Shown here: piece after piece, positions 51,544-59,909 of the stretch
Position numbering within the stretch: the stretch's first letter is position 1
How the letters are laid out: the number at the start of each line of letters is the position of its first letter
Source of the DNA: an uncultured Spirochaetaceae bacterium
Lineage (GTDB): Bacteria > Spirochaetota > Spirochaetia > Sphaerochaetales > Sphaerochaetaceae
NCBI GenBank assembly: GCA_900315435.1
Contig: OMYY01000005.1
Coordinates: forward strand, 28,147 to 92,146
Direction: 5' to 3'
DNA length: 64,000 nucleotides
Made by a program: the position numbers and the translations under genes
Notes under the pieces: model-generated
What the model saw: the letters and a program-made list of their open reading frames with translations, nothing else
What the model was told of the DNA's origin: nothing
Database searches by the model: none

Positions 51544-52316
51544 AGGGAATCCTCTTTTGCGACATCGACGGCACCCTGATTCCCTACGGGGAAAAGGAGA
51601 TACGGCCCAGCCTGCTCTCCACCCTGCAGGAGGCGATCCGGAAGGATTGGATGCTCTGCATCGCTACCGGACGTGTCTACGATTCGGTCAGGCAGACCCT
51701 GCCCATGCTGGAAGGAAGCGCCTATTTCAGCTGTTCCAGCGGTGCCTGCCTGTACTACCAGGGGCGCGAGGCGATGCCGAGCGAGTTCCTCGACAGGAAG
51801 ACGGTAGCCGAGCTTGTCCAGGCCGCCAGCGAATTCCATTGTTCGATCATTTTCTCCGTTCCCGAGGGGATGTATGCGATTGGTCCGCTCTATCCTTATA
51901 CGGACAATCTGTTTAGGAAGCAACATACTATTCCGGTTCCGGTAGAGAATTTGCATCAATTCCCATCTGACCGTGTGTGCGTCTGCACACTTCAGTTCCC
52001 CCAGGATCAGGAAATCCCGATAGATGCACTCCGTGGCCGCTGGCAGGGAAGGCTGTCCTGGGGGCAGGGAGGCCCCTGCCTGGTGGATGCCGGACGCTCG
52101 GACAAGGGCATGGCGGTAGAACGGGTCCTGGACTATTTCCACATACCCCGCGAGGACTCCTATGCGTTCGGCGACTATGACAACGACCTTCCGATGCTGC
52201 GTGCAGTGGGGCATGGGTATCTGATGGCGGATACCGGGCGCAGGAAGCTGCTCGACGTCTTTCCCAGCCATTGCGACGACATCGAGGCGACCATCCGCGG
52301 AATTATTTCCCGGTAA
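51540..52316 (+). CDS. Cof-type HAD phosphatase
   Basis: 258 residues. Motif I FCDIDGTLIPYG (7-18), motif II IATGRVYDSV (42-51), a C2 cap of about 100 residues, motif III with Lys in DAGRSDKGMAVERVL and motif IV AFGDYDNDLPMLRAVG. Cof-type enzymes act on sugar phosphates, flavin or pyridoxal phosphates. It overlaps the MazG-like gene by 4 bp and is the last gene of the unit. Confidence 0.9.
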   Translation: MKGILFCDIDGTLIPYGEKEIRPSLLSTLQEAIRKDWMLCIATGRVYDSVRQTLPMLEGSAYFSCSSGACLYYQGREAMPSEFLDRKTVAELVQAASEFHCSIIFSVPEGMYAIGPLYPYTDNLFRKQHTIPVPVENLHQFPSDRVCVCTLQFPQDQEIPIDALRGRWQGRLSWGQGGPCLVDAGRSDKGMAVERVLDYFHIPREDSYAFGDYDNDLPMLRAVGHGYLMADTGRRKLLDVFPSHCDDIEATIRGIISR

Positions 52317-52379
52317 ATACCTGTATGGACCGGTCGGAGAACGTGCGAAGTATGCTATCATTGCCATGGGGGCGGGGAT

Positions 52380-53129
52380 ATGAACGAACGTCAGAAAGCA
52401 ATCGTCGATTTGGTGAACCGGAAGGGGAAGGTCTCCTTCCAGGAGTTGAAGGAGACCTTCGCTTCGGTCTCTGAGATGACCATCCGCCGGGATCTGGAGT
52501 CGCTCGACCAGATGCGTCTTCTGATCCGTATCCACGGGGGTGCCAAATCCTTCGAGACGGTGATGGAGCGTGATGATTTGTTCCAGCGGCGCATGGTGAC
52601 CAACACCCAGGCAAAGGAGACGATCGCCCGCAAGGCGTTGCCTTTGGTCAAGAGCGGGATGACCATCTACCTGGACTCGGGGAGCACGGTGACCGCGTTT
52701 GCCCGCGTCCTGCCTGACGAACCCTATCTGATCTTCACCGCCAGCCTCAGCGTCGCGATCGAGCTGACCCGGCTGAAGAAGAGCGAGATCAACGTCCTCG
52801 GGGGAAGGCTGAACAGCCAGAGCTTCTGCATGAATGGAACCCGCGGCCTCGAGTGGCTGAAAGATGTGAACCTCAATCTCGCCATCTTCGGGACGACTGG
52901 CTACAGCCAGGAGAACGGTTTCACCTGTGGTGACAGCAACGAGTATGAGCTGAAGCGGACAATCGCGTCCCGCTCCACGAAGAACGTGGTGCTGATGGAC
53001 GCGAGCAAGGTGGGGACGGTCAGTCCGTTCACCTTCGCCACTCTCGAGGATATCGACGTGGTGGTGGCGGACGGCCTCCCTCACGCGGTGACGCAGCGCT
53101 TTCTGGAGCACGACATCACCATCCTGTAA
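52380..53129 (+). CDS. DeoR family transcription regulator (paralogue 1)
   Basis: 249 residues. N-terminal winged helix-turn-helix (about 5-57) with MNERQKAIVDLVNRKGKVSFQELKE and SEMTIRRDLESLDQMRLLIRIHGGAK, then a sugar-phosphate-sensing domain with DSGSTVTAFARVL and the C-terminal region VVLMDASKVG. DeoR proteins repress sugar genes and release on binding phosphosugar. It is closely similar along its length to the regulator at 59141. The two enclose the sugar genes. A GGGGGCGGGG site precedes the ATG. Confidence 0.93.
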   Translation: MNERQKAIVDLVNRKGKVSFQELKETFASVSEMTIRRDLESLDQMRLLIRIHGGAKSFETVMERDDLFQRRMVTNTQAKETIARKALPLVKSGMTIYLDSGSTVTAFARVLPDEPYLIFTASLSVAIELTRLKKSEINVLGGRLNSQSFCMNGTRGLEWLKDVNLNLAIFGTTGYSQENGFTCGDSNEYELKRTIASRSTKNVVLMDASKVGTVSPFTFATLEDIDVVVADGLPHAVTQRFLEHDITIL

Positions 53130-53133
53130 TCGT

Positions 53134-54195
53134 TTATTCCGCTACGTACATCGCCTTGCAGATGGAAATCTCCTTCCGGTAGATTTTTCCGCAGAGCTCG
53201 GGAAGCCCCTCCAGGTTGGTCGTATGGGTGACCAGGTCCTTGAAGCGGATTTTTCCCTCTCCGAGCATCTTGACCGTGTAGCTCCACTCGTTGATCGGCT
53301 GGCTGCTGTACATCGAGTTCCATACGCCATGGATCGTCAGCTCCTTGCGCAGGATGCTGGAGTGTTGCTTCATGCCCAGCTTCGCGTCTGTGGACGGATT
53401 TCCCACCAGCGTGACCGTGCCGAAGGAGCGGACGCAGTCGATGCACTGGTCCAGCACAGGACCCGCTCCGGTGCCTTCGATGACGATGTCGGCGAGCTTG
53501 CCGTCGAAGGCGGCCTTGACTGCCTCGACAGGGGATTCCTTCAGGCTGTTGACCGCATGCTCTCCGTGGGCGATGGCGAAGTCCACCTTCTCGTCCTGGA
53601 CGTCGAAGAGCAATACGCTTCCTGCTCCGAAGAGATGCGCCCACCGTGCCATCATGAGACCGATGGGTCCGGCGCCGAAGATCACGACGTTCGCTCCGGC
53701 GTACATCCGGCTGCTCCGCACCGCGTGCTGGGCGACGCAGGCCGGTTCGGTCATGGCCAGCTGGACCATGTCCGGGTGCGCTCCCTTGGCCTCGACGAAG
53801 TTCCAGGCGCTGGGGACCAGCACGTATTCGGCGAAACCGCCATCCCGGCGGCTGCCCATGTAATCGTAGTCGACGCACTCGGCATAATGTCCGGTCAGGT
53901 CGTTCTCGCAGTGTCCGCAGGGAATGAGCGGGAAGAAGGCTCCCTGCTTCCCCACCAAGGCGGGGTCTGCGTCAGGGCCGGTCTTGACGATGGTGCCGCT
54001 GAACTCATGGCCTATGGTCAACGGATATTTCTGCTTGCTGGTTCCCAAGAGGAAGATGCGGGGAATGTCGCTGCCGCAGATGCCGCATGCGGCGATCTTC
54101 ACCAAGAGTTCCTTTCCTTCCGGCTGGGGAATCCCGACGGTATCTACGCGGAAGTCTCCAATCGCGTGCAGCCGTGCTGCCAACATGGTGTTCAT
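53134..54195 (-). CDS. Zinc-type polyol or polyol-phosphate dehydrogenase (GatD-like)
   Basis: 353 residues from the ATG at 54195 with AAGGAG 8 nt upstream. MDR fold: catalytic zinc ligands C37 (ACGICGSD) and H63-E64 (GHEFSG), and the NAD-binding VVIFGAGPIGLMMARWAH. The structural-zinc lobe has C93, C96 and C107, but the third ligand at 99 is Asp. The family includes sorbitol, threonine and galactitol 1-phosphate dehydrogenases; the context favours a sugar alcohol or its phosphate. It overlaps the epimerase gene by 4 bp. Confidence 0.85.
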   Translation of the reverse strand: MNTMLAARLHAIGDFRVDTVGIPQPEGKELLVKIAACGICGSDIPRIFLLGTSKQKYPLTIGHEFSGTIVKTGPDADPALVGKQGAFFPLIPCGHCENDLTGHYAECVDYDYMGSRRDGGFAEYVLVPSAWNFVEAKGAHPDMVQLAMTEPACVAQHAVRSSRMYAGANVVIFGAGPIGLMMARWAHLFGAGSVLLFDVQDEKVDFAIAHGEHAVNSLKESPVEAVKAAFDGKLADIVIEGTGAGPVLDQCIDCVRSFGTVTLVGNPSTDAKLGMKQHSSILRKELTIHGVWNSMYSSQPINEWSYTVKMLGEGKIRFKDLVTHTTNLEGLPELCGKIYRKEISICKAMYVAE

Positions 54196-54857
54196 TGCAA
54201 TAGCTCCTTTATGCGGGCGATGTTCTCTCCAAGGGTCGCTCCGCTATGGAAGACGCTCGAGGTGCCGCCGACGAAGATGTTCGCCCCGGCATCCCGCATC
54301 TTCGGGATGTTCTCGAAACTGACGTTTCCGTCAACCTCGATCTCGCAGTCCTTCCGGCCATTGGTGTCCAGATAGGCTCTCAGGTCGGTGATTTTCCTCA
54401 GGGTGGAGGGTACCAGTTTCTGTCCGGCGAAGCCCGGGTTGACGGTCATGACGAGCACTCCGTCAATCACATCGAGCAGGTAGTCCAGAACGGTGAACGG
54501 AGTTGCCGGGTTGAGGGCGACAAAGGCCTTGGCGCCATATCCCCTGATTTGGGTGAGCAACCGTTGCATGTGGTTGGTGCTCTCCCAGTGGACGCTGACG
54601 ATCTCCCCTTCCTGAGGGGCGAACCAATCCAGCTTTTCTTCCGGTCTCTCGACCATCAGATGCAGGTCGAGCGGAATCGTGCATGCCTTCCGGATTTTCC
54701 TGCAGAAATCGGTTCCCAATGCGAAGTTCGGGACGAATCGTCCGTCCATGACATCCATATGCAAGAAGGAAATTCCCTGCAGCGCGAATGTTTCCAGGGT
54801 CTTTCCAAGGCTCATGTAATCAACGCACATCATCGATGGGGATAGCTTTCTGTCCAT
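54192..54857 (-). CDS. Pentulose/hexulose-phosphate 3-epimerase (Rpe/AlsE family)
   Basis: 221 residues from the ATG at 54857 (MDRKLSPSMMCVDYMSLGK), with AAGGAG 9 nt upstream. TIM-barrel epimerase motifs: SPSMMC, HMDVMDGRFVPNFALG, LDLHLMVERPE, VMTVNPGFAGQKLVP, EVDGNVS and VGGTSSVF. MTV-FAGQ and SMMC are nearer to AlsE (allulose 6-phosphate epimerase) than to Rpe (MSVNPGFGGQ). So the substrate may be a ketohexose 6-phosphate; ribulose 5-phosphate remains possible. Co-transcribed with the dehydrogenase. Confidence 0.87.
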   Translation of the reverse strand: MDRKLSPSMMCVDYMSLGKTLETFALQGISFLHMDVMDGRFVPNFALGTDFCRKIRKACTIPLDLHLMVERPEEKLDWFAPQEGEIVSVHWESTNHMQRLLTQIRGYGAKAFVALNPATPFTVLDYLLDVIDGVLVMTVNPGFAGQKLVPSTLRKITDLRAYLDTNGRKDCEIEVDGNVSFENIPKMRDAGANIFVGGTSSVFHSGATLGENIARIKELLQ

Positions 54858-54879
54858 AGCTGATAGCTCCTTATGGAGT

Positions 54880-54907
54880 AGCGTACGCAAAAAGAAAGGA
54901 AAGTCAA
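54880..54907 (-). promoter_or_regulatory. Promoter of the epimerase-dehydrogenase operon
   Basis: On the minus strand TTGACT (54907-54902) and TACGCT (54885-54880) with a 16-bp spacer. Candidate operator repeats lie just upstream at 54920-54957. Confidence 0.6.
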
Positions 54908-54919
54908 GGGGAAAACGAA

Positions 54920-54957
54920 TAAAACAAACACATGAACGGTTAAAACAAACATGATAA
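54920..54957. promoter_or_regulatory. Tandem TAAAACAAACA repeats, candidate DeoR operator
   Basis: TAAAACAAACACATGA (54920-54935) and TAAAACAAACATGATA (54941-54956) are direct repeats with a 21-bp period, that is two helix turns, upstream of the minus-strand -35. A related ATAAAACATTGAAC is at 59082-59095, near the second regulator. Assignment to the DeoR proteins is inference. Confidence 0.5.
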
Positions 54958-54999
54958 TCGAAAATCGAATCCGAAATGTGTGCGTTATACACAAAGCAC

Positions 55000-55019
55000 A
55001 GCCCCGCATACACGGGGCT
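55000..55019 (-). terminator. Hairpin after the ABC transporter operon
   Basis: AGCCCCG (55000-55006) and CGGGGCT (55013-55019) form a perfect 7-bp stem with a 6-nt loop, 18 bp after the stop of the last permease gene. The flanking TGTGCTTTG on the minus strand is only partly T-rich. Confidence 0.55.
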
Positions 55020-55037
55020 ATGGGAGACCTATGCGCA

Positions 55038-55901
55038 TCAGCCCTTGATGCCGGAGGACATGAAGGCGTCGATGATGTTGCGCTGCATGAACAGGTAGAT
55101 GAGGATGATCGGCAGCGAGGCGAGCGTGCTGGTCGCCATGAAGGGGCCCCAGTTGTTGCCCATCTCGAAATCCAGGAACTGCTGCAGGCCGATCGTCAAT
55201 GTCTGCTTCTTCGAGCTCGTCAGGACAAGCAAAGGCCAGAAATACTGGTTCCATCCGTCGATGCAGCAGAGGATGAACATCGAGGAGATGGAGCTCTTGC
55301 AGAGGGGGACGACCACCCGGTGGAAAATCCAGAAGGAGGAGGCGCCCTCCACCCTTGCCGCTTCGTAGTAGGTCGCCGGCACTCCTCGGAAATGCTGGTA
55401 GACGAAGAAGAATGCGGATGCGGAGGCCAACGGGGGGACTACGACGGCCGTCAGCGTGTTCAGCAGGTGGAACTTGCTGACCAGGATGTAGTTCGGGATC
55501 ATCGTGACCTGGAAGGGGATGACCATCGTCGCCATCAGCGTCAGGAAGACCGCCTTGTTCCATTTTGTCTTGAAATAGACGAGGCCGAAAGCGGCAAGCA
55601 CACCGATCAGGATCTGTCCGAATCCGATGAGGATGGTGGAGATTGCCGAGTTCCTCAGCCAGTCGAAGAAGTCGTACTTCTCGAAGACGATGCGGAAATT
55701 GTCCAGCGTGGGGTGTTCAGGAAAGAAGCTGATTCGGTTGCTGAACAGTTCTGCCGGGAGCTTGAAGGCGGAACCCACCATCCAGAACAGGGGGAATATG
55801 TTGCAGAAGACAAGCAGGAACAGGAAGACGACCAGCGCGACATATCCTGGGGTGATTCGCTTTTTCTCCCGATAGGAAGCGGGATTTCCATTAGTTCTCA
55901 T
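55038..55901 (-). CDS. Carbohydrate ABC transporter permease (MalG type)
   Basis: 287 residues with six membrane helices. The EAA loop reads YYEAARVEGASSFWIFHRVVVPLCK (about 190-214), which contacts the ATPase. The end is IIDAFMSSGIKG, typical of MalG-type proteins. It overlaps the MalF-type gene by 11 bp. No ATPase gene is in the cluster, so a shared MsmK/UgpC-type ATPase elsewhere is presumed. Confidence 0.93.
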   Translation of the reverse strand: MRTNGNPASYREKKRITPGYVALVVFLFLLVFCNIFPLFWMVGSAFKLPAELFSNRISFFPEHPTLDNFRIVFEKYDFFDWLRNSAISTILIGFGQILIGVLAAFGLVYFKTKWNKAVFLTLMATMVIPFQVTMIPNYILVSKFHLLNTLTAVVVPPLASASAFFFVYQHFRGVPATYYEAARVEGASSFWIFHRVVVPLCKSSISSMFILCCIDGWNQYFWPLLVLTSSKKQTLTIGLQQFLDFEMGNNWGPFMATSTLASLPIILIYLFMQRNIIDAFMSSGIKG

Positions 55902-56805
55902 AATAGCCGAACCCTCCAGAGGTTTTCATCATGGCGATGGTAATGGCGAGGAACAGCGCCGAAGTGAAGATGGCGGCTGCCGAGGCAAGGCCGATATTGA
56001 AGAAGTTGAAGCCGAAGACATAGATCATGTGGGCAAGGTTGGTTGTCGCCTCGTCGGGTCCACCCTGGGTCAGGATGTTGATGGGGATGAACGCCTTGTC
56101 GGTGGAGTAGTTGACCGCAGTGATCAGGTTGTAGATGGTCGTCGGGGCGAGCAACGGCCATTTGATCTTCCAGAAGATGGTCCATTGGGATGCGCCATCG
56201 AGCGTTGCGGCCTCGATGTAGTCCTTGTTGATCATCATCAATCCCGCGGCATAGAGGATCATGTTCGAGCCAAGGATCTTCCAGCCGGTGACCATGACAA
56301 TCGAGGGAAGGGCGGTGCGAAGGTCGGTCAGCCAGCTGTAGGGCCCCAGGCCGAAAAGCTTCAGGATGTTGTTGAACAGGCCGAAGTTCGGGTTGTACAT
56401 CCACATCCAGACCAGACAGACGATGGAGAAGGCAAGGATGGTGGGGATGAAGAGCAACGCCCGGAAGAAGGACTGCAGACGGGAGTGGACCACGTAGCTG
56501 AGCAGCAGCGCGAAGAGCAGCGGCAGTATCACGAAGAAGGGAAACAGCTCCGCGATATAGACGAAGGTATGGACGAACGCCTTCTGGAAGTTCTGGTGGG
56601 TGAAAAGCCTTGCGTAGTTGGCCAGCCCGATGAACTTCCTGGCCGAGACGAAGTTCCATTTCTCGAAACTGAGGAAGAAGCTGTAGACGATCGGCCACCA
56701 TTTGAACAGTACGAACAGGACCAGGGCGGGAATCACGAACAGGAAGAAACTCAGCAGTGTGGCCCGTTCATGCTTTTTGGCGATGGGACTCATGGTCGTT
56801 TTCAT
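55891..56805 (-). CDS. Carbohydrate ABC transporter permease (MalF type)
   Basis: 304 residues from the ATG at 56805, with AAAGGAG 7 nt upstream. Six membrane helices; the EAA loop is YIEAATLDGASQWTIFWKIKWPLLAP. The start of helix 1 is ATLLSFFLFVIPALVLFVLFKWWPIVYSF. It forms the channel with the MalG-type partner. It overlaps the isomerase gene by 4 bp and the MalG-type gene by 11 bp. Confidence 0.93.
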   Translation of the reverse strand: MKTTMSPIAKKHERATLLSFFLFVIPALVLFVLFKWWPIVYSFFLSFEKWNFVSARKFIGLANYARLFTHQNFQKAFVHTFVYIAELFPFFVILPLLFALLLSYVVHSRLQSFFRALLFIPTILAFSIVCLVWMWMYNPNFGLFNNILKLFGLGPYSWLTDLRTALPSIVMVTGWKILGSNMILYAAGLMMINKDYIEAATLDGASQWTIFWKIKWPLLAPTTIYNLITAVNYSTDKAFIPINILTQGGPDEATTNLAHMIYVFGFNFFNIGLASAAAIFTSALFLAITIAMMKTSGGFGYYEN

Positions 56806-57641
56806 TTGGCGTCTCCTTTGCCGAACAAGGCTTCGATGGCATCCATCCTCTTCCAAGGATTTTCGTAGCCGCAGATTTCCAGGACGAACTGGCCCTGGAA
56901 CCCACGGCTCCTGATCAGGTCGTGCCACTTGGGCCAGTCGATGATGCCGTCGTCAGGCAGCTTGTGCCCGTCGCAGGTGCCGTCGTTGTTGTGGATATGG
57001 AAGGTGACCAGCCGGTCGGCAGGCACCGCCAGAATCTCGCTTTCCATGTCGTTGCTGGTGATGGTGACATGCCCGATATCCAGGCAGAAAAAGAGGCTTT
57101 CGATGTCCCCGAACCAGGCATACTGGTTTGCCAGTGTGCAGAACAGCTCGTCCTGGAGCTTCGGAGAACTACTCGGGATGTTCTCGAGCGCGAGCTTGAC
57201 GCCACGCTCCAGCGCGTACTCGCTGAGTTCCGAGAGCATGCCATGGAGATAGGGAATGTCTTTCGTGCACATGTTGTATTCAGAGCGATTGCAGGCATGG
57301 ATGACCGCGATGGGGATGGAGAACCGCTGGCAGAAGTCGATGGCCTGCTTCCAGACGGCGAGGCGGTAGGCCCTGCCGTCTTTTTCGTCAGCATAGGGGC
57401 GGAACCGGCGGAATGGGGTGTGCAGGGCATGGACGTGCATCCGGTAGGTTTCCAAAAGATGCCGGATTTTCCGCTCGTCGGGGTTGATGCGGGGATCCAC
57501 ATGGGCCAGCTTGTCCGCCCAAAGCTCGACCGAGTGGAATCCATGCGCGCAGATGCTCTGCAGGGCTGTCTCCAAGTCCCAATCCTCGAAGAGGAAGGTG
57601 GAAATGGCATATGCTTCTCTATGGGAATAAAAGGTTTGCAT
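56802..57641 (-). CDS. Sugar phosphate isomerase/epimerase (xylose isomerase-like TIM barrel)
   Basis: 279 residues. The AP endonuclease family 2 barrel has GFHSVELWADKLAHV (about 34-48), HALHTPFRRFRPY, VIHACNRSE, LALENIPSSS (metal Glu), LDIGHVTI, HIHNNDGTCDGHKLPDDGIIDW and the terminal VLEICGYENPW (metal Glu). Members interconvert ketoses or act on inositols. It sits between the binding protein and the permeases in the same operon, so it probably acts on the imported sugar. Confidence 0.88.
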   Translation of the reverse strand: MQTFYSHREAYAISTFLFEDWDLETALQSICAHGFHSVELWADKLAHVDPRINPDERKIRHLLETYRMHVHALHTPFRRFRPYADEKDGRAYRLAVWKQAIDFCQRFSIPIAVIHACNRSEYNMCTKDIPYLHGMLSELSEYALERGVKLALENIPSSSPKLQDELFCTLANQYAWFGDIESLFFCLDIGHVTITSNDMESEILAVPADRLVTFHIHNNDGTCDGHKLPDDGIIDWPKWHDLIRSRGFQGQFVLEICGYENPWKRMDAIEALFGKGDAK

Positions 57642-57669
57642 GATGGCTATCTATCCTGGGAAATTGAGA

Positions 57670-57700
57670 GAGAGCCAGGGTCCTGGAAACCCCGGCTCTC
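57670..57700 (-). other. Intercistronic hairpin between the binding protein and isomerase genes
   Basis: GAGAGCCAGGG (57670-57680) and CCCCGGCTCTC (57690-57700) form an 11-bp stem with one mismatch. No T run follows on the minus strand. Such hairpins after binding-protein genes often protect the upstream mRNA and lower downstream expression. Confidence 0.65.
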
Positions 57701-57707
57701 CAGGCGG

Positions 57708-58961
57708 TCAGAGCAGCTTGTTGCAGTCTGCTTCCAGCTTCTGCAAGGTCTCCCGGACAGGAGCACCCTGCAGTACGATGCGGCCACGGGCGTCAAGATA
57801 GAGTCTCTCGATCTCCATGCTCTCGGACCCGCCCGGCCAGTTCGGCCACATGATGGCCAGCGGCTCCTGCTCGTAGGCGGGGAGTTGGTACTCGGATTTC
57901 GGCACATCGTCCTTGGTGACGCACAGGTAGCCGGTCTTGGTGAAGATCGTCATGCCTTCCTTGGAAGCGATGAAATCCATGAACTTCCAGACGGCGTCTT
58001 TCTTCGCCTTGTCCTTGGAGAAGGAGATGATGGCGCTTCCGCCTGCCGCCAGCTTGTTGGTCCTGCCGGCGAAGGATGGCAGCTTCGCGGTCTTCAGGTC
58101 GAATGTTGCCTGGGACTTGTATCCGTTGATCTTCATGATCGTGGTCGGCCGCATGGCAAGGTTGCCGGCGGCGAAATTGCTTTCGGATTCGGCGTCGGTC
58201 TCAATCGGCGCGATACCTTCCTTGACGAGATTCTGCCACATCGTCAGCGCGTCGATGGCACCCTGGTTGGTCAGGTCGACCTTCTTGCCGTCCGCGGTCT
58301 TGATGGTGCCGCCTGCGGAATAGATCAGCGAGCAGTCGGCCCAGGTGTCCGGCAGCTGGATGGCGATGCCGTACTTTCCGGTTTTTTCCTTGATGATCTT
58401 TCCCACGCGGAACACGTCATCCCAGGTCTGCGGGATATCCGCTTCGGTCAGTCCGGCCGCCCTGAAGATGTCCATGTTCACGTAATTGATCATGTTGGAG
58501 AGCGCGAACGGAAGGCCGATCTGCCTGCCATCGATGTTGGTGATGTTGTAGACGGACTCGTCGAAGCGGCTCTTCAGCTCGTTCAGCGCCTCGGGGCTTG
58601 GCGCCAGATCCTTCAGCTGGGTCGGCTCAAGCTCGTTGGCGACGTAGTTCAGCATGTTGTATCCGCCGACGAACATGTCTGGCGGATTGTTGCCTGCGGC
58701 AAGGTCGGCGACCATGGCTTGCAGCAGTTGGATGTACTCGCCAGGTTTCGCGACGACGGTGATCTCGATGTCGGGATGTTTGGCCTCGAACGCATCGACC
58801 ACCTGTTTGAGATAGTCCGCGTTGGCTCCTGACCAGCGATGCCACAGGGTAAGCTGTACGGGACCGCTCTGTGGCGGCGTTTTCTCCGAAGAACCGTTTG
58901 CAAAGGCCAAAGACGGCATCAGCATCATGGCGCTTGCAAGTGCGACAGCTAGCTTTTTCAT
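57708..58961 (-). CDS. Extracellular sugar-binding protein of an ABC transporter
   Basis: 417 residues. A signal peptide of about 21 residues (MKKLAVALASAMMLMPSLAFA) is followed by NGSSEKTPPQ without a lipobox Cys, so the protein is probably free in the periplasm. The mature part has LTLWHRWSGANADYLKQVVDAFEAKHPDIEITV and the family 1 segment IGLPFALSNMINYVNMDIF. It binds the substrate for the MalFG-type permeases. AAGGAGG lies 5 nt before the ATG. First gene of the operon. Confidence 0.94.
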   Translation of the reverse strand: MKKLAVALASAMMLMPSLAFANGSSEKTPPQSGPVQLTLWHRWSGANADYLKQVVDAFEAKHPDIEITVVAKPGEYIQLLQAMVADLAAGNNPPDMFVGGYNMLNYVANELEPTQLKDLAPSPEALNELKSRFDESVYNITNIDGRQIGLPFALSNMINYVNMDIFRAAGLTEADIPQTWDDVFRVGKIIKEKTGKYGIAIQLPDTWADCSLIYSAGGTIKTADGKKVDLTNQGAIDALTMWQNLVKEGIAPIETDAESESNFAAGNLAMRPTTIMKINGYKSQATFDLKTAKLPSFAGRTNKLAAGGSAIISFSKDKAKKDAVWKFMDFIASKEGMTIFTKTGYLCVTKDDVPKSEYQLPAYEQEPLAIMWPNWPGGSESMEIERLYLDARGRIVLQGAPVRETLQKLEADCNKLL

Positions 58962-59002
58962 ACAATCCTCCTTGTTGTGGAAAAAGGCAATTCTTTTGAT
59001 TC

Positions 59003-59030
59003 AACATATATCACGTGGTTTATTTGTCAA
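59003..59030 (-). promoter_or_regulatory. Promoter of the sugar ABC transporter operon
   Basis: On the minus strand TTGACA (59030-59025) and TATGTT (59008-59003) with a 16-bp spacer. A/T-rich DNA lies upstream between it and the divergent deoR gene. Confidence 0.75.
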
Positions 59031-59140
59031 GAGAAAAATGAAAACACAAAAAATGGTAAATATTCTAGTTGGATTGCAAAAATAAAACATTGAACCAAAA
59101 GTCGTGGCTCTGAGAGCGAAATAATGCTACAGTGAAGGCT

Positions 59141-59893
59141 ATGAAAGAACGGAGAAACCAAATTGTCGAACTGGTGAACGAACAGGGCGCGGTAAGCTTC
59201 GCCTTGTTGAAGAGCCGCTTTCCCGATGTTTCGGAAATGACGCTGCGCAGCGACCTGAAGGCGTTGGACGAGCAACGGCTGATCGTGCGGGTGCACGGGG
59301 GCGCGAAATCCGTAGAACGGGTGATCGGTACCGATGACCTGTTCCATAAACGGGCGGTGCGGAACGTGGAGGGGAAGCGGCTGATTGCGGCAAAGGCGGC
59401 CAAATTGGTAGTTCCGAACAGCGCGATCTATCTTGATTCCGGTTCCACGCTTACGGAACTAGCCACGGTGTTTCCTGAAGTCCCATGCGAGCTTTTCACT
59501 ACCGGACTTCCCGGCGCCATGGCCTTGGCTGCCAGGGAGAAGGTGACCGTCCATGTCCTGGGAGGGACGCTGGATGTCCCGAGCTTGAGTCTGGCCGGCT
59601 CGACATGCTGCGAGCTGGTGGACAGGCTCCACTTCGATATCGCCTTCATGGGGGTCACCGGGTTCCTTCCGGAGACAGGCTTTACCTGCGGTTCCAGTGA
59701 CGAGAGCGCCCTGAAGCGGGCAGTGATCGCCCGCTCGGAACGGGTGGTGGTGTTGATGGACGGATCGAAGGTGGGGGTACCCAATACCTTTTCCTTCGCC
59801 AAAGCCAACCAGATCGATACCTTGATCAGCGATGGAACGCTGGACGACGACACGCTTGCCTATTTTGAACGCATGCGCGTGCATGTCCTATGA
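59141..59893 (+). CDS. DeoR family transcription regulator (paralogue 2)
   Basis: 250 residues from ATG 59141 (MKERRNQIVELVNEQGAVSFALLK); a GTG at 59132 would add three residues but the ATG aligns with the start of the other paralogue. HTH at about 5-57 with SEMTLRSDLKALDEQRLIVRVHGGAK and sensing domain with DSGSTLTELATVF, TCGSSDESALKR and VVLMDGSKVG. It lies head to head with the transporter operon and 16 bp before the PfkB kinase gene. Its phosphosugar effector is probably made by that pathway. Confidence 0.92.
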   Translation: MKERRNQIVELVNEQGAVSFALLKSRFPDVSEMTLRSDLKALDEQRLIVRVHGGAKSVERVIGTDDLFHKRAVRNVEGKRLIAAKAAKLVVPNSAIYLDSGSTLTELATVFPEVPCELFTTGLPGAMALAAREKVTVHVLGGTLDVPSLSLAGSTCCELVDRLHFDIAFMGVTGFLPETGFTCGSSDESALKRAVIARSERVVVLMDGSKVGVPNTFSFAKANQIDTLISDGTLDDDTLAYFERMRVHVL

Positions 59894-59909
59894 ATGAAAG
59901 GGAGAAAAC

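Noticed and set aside
56757..58832. Open frame of 691 codons on the plus strand across the sugar importer genes
   Set aside because: It is opposite the isomerase and the sugar-binding protein, which have clear motifs; this frame has none.
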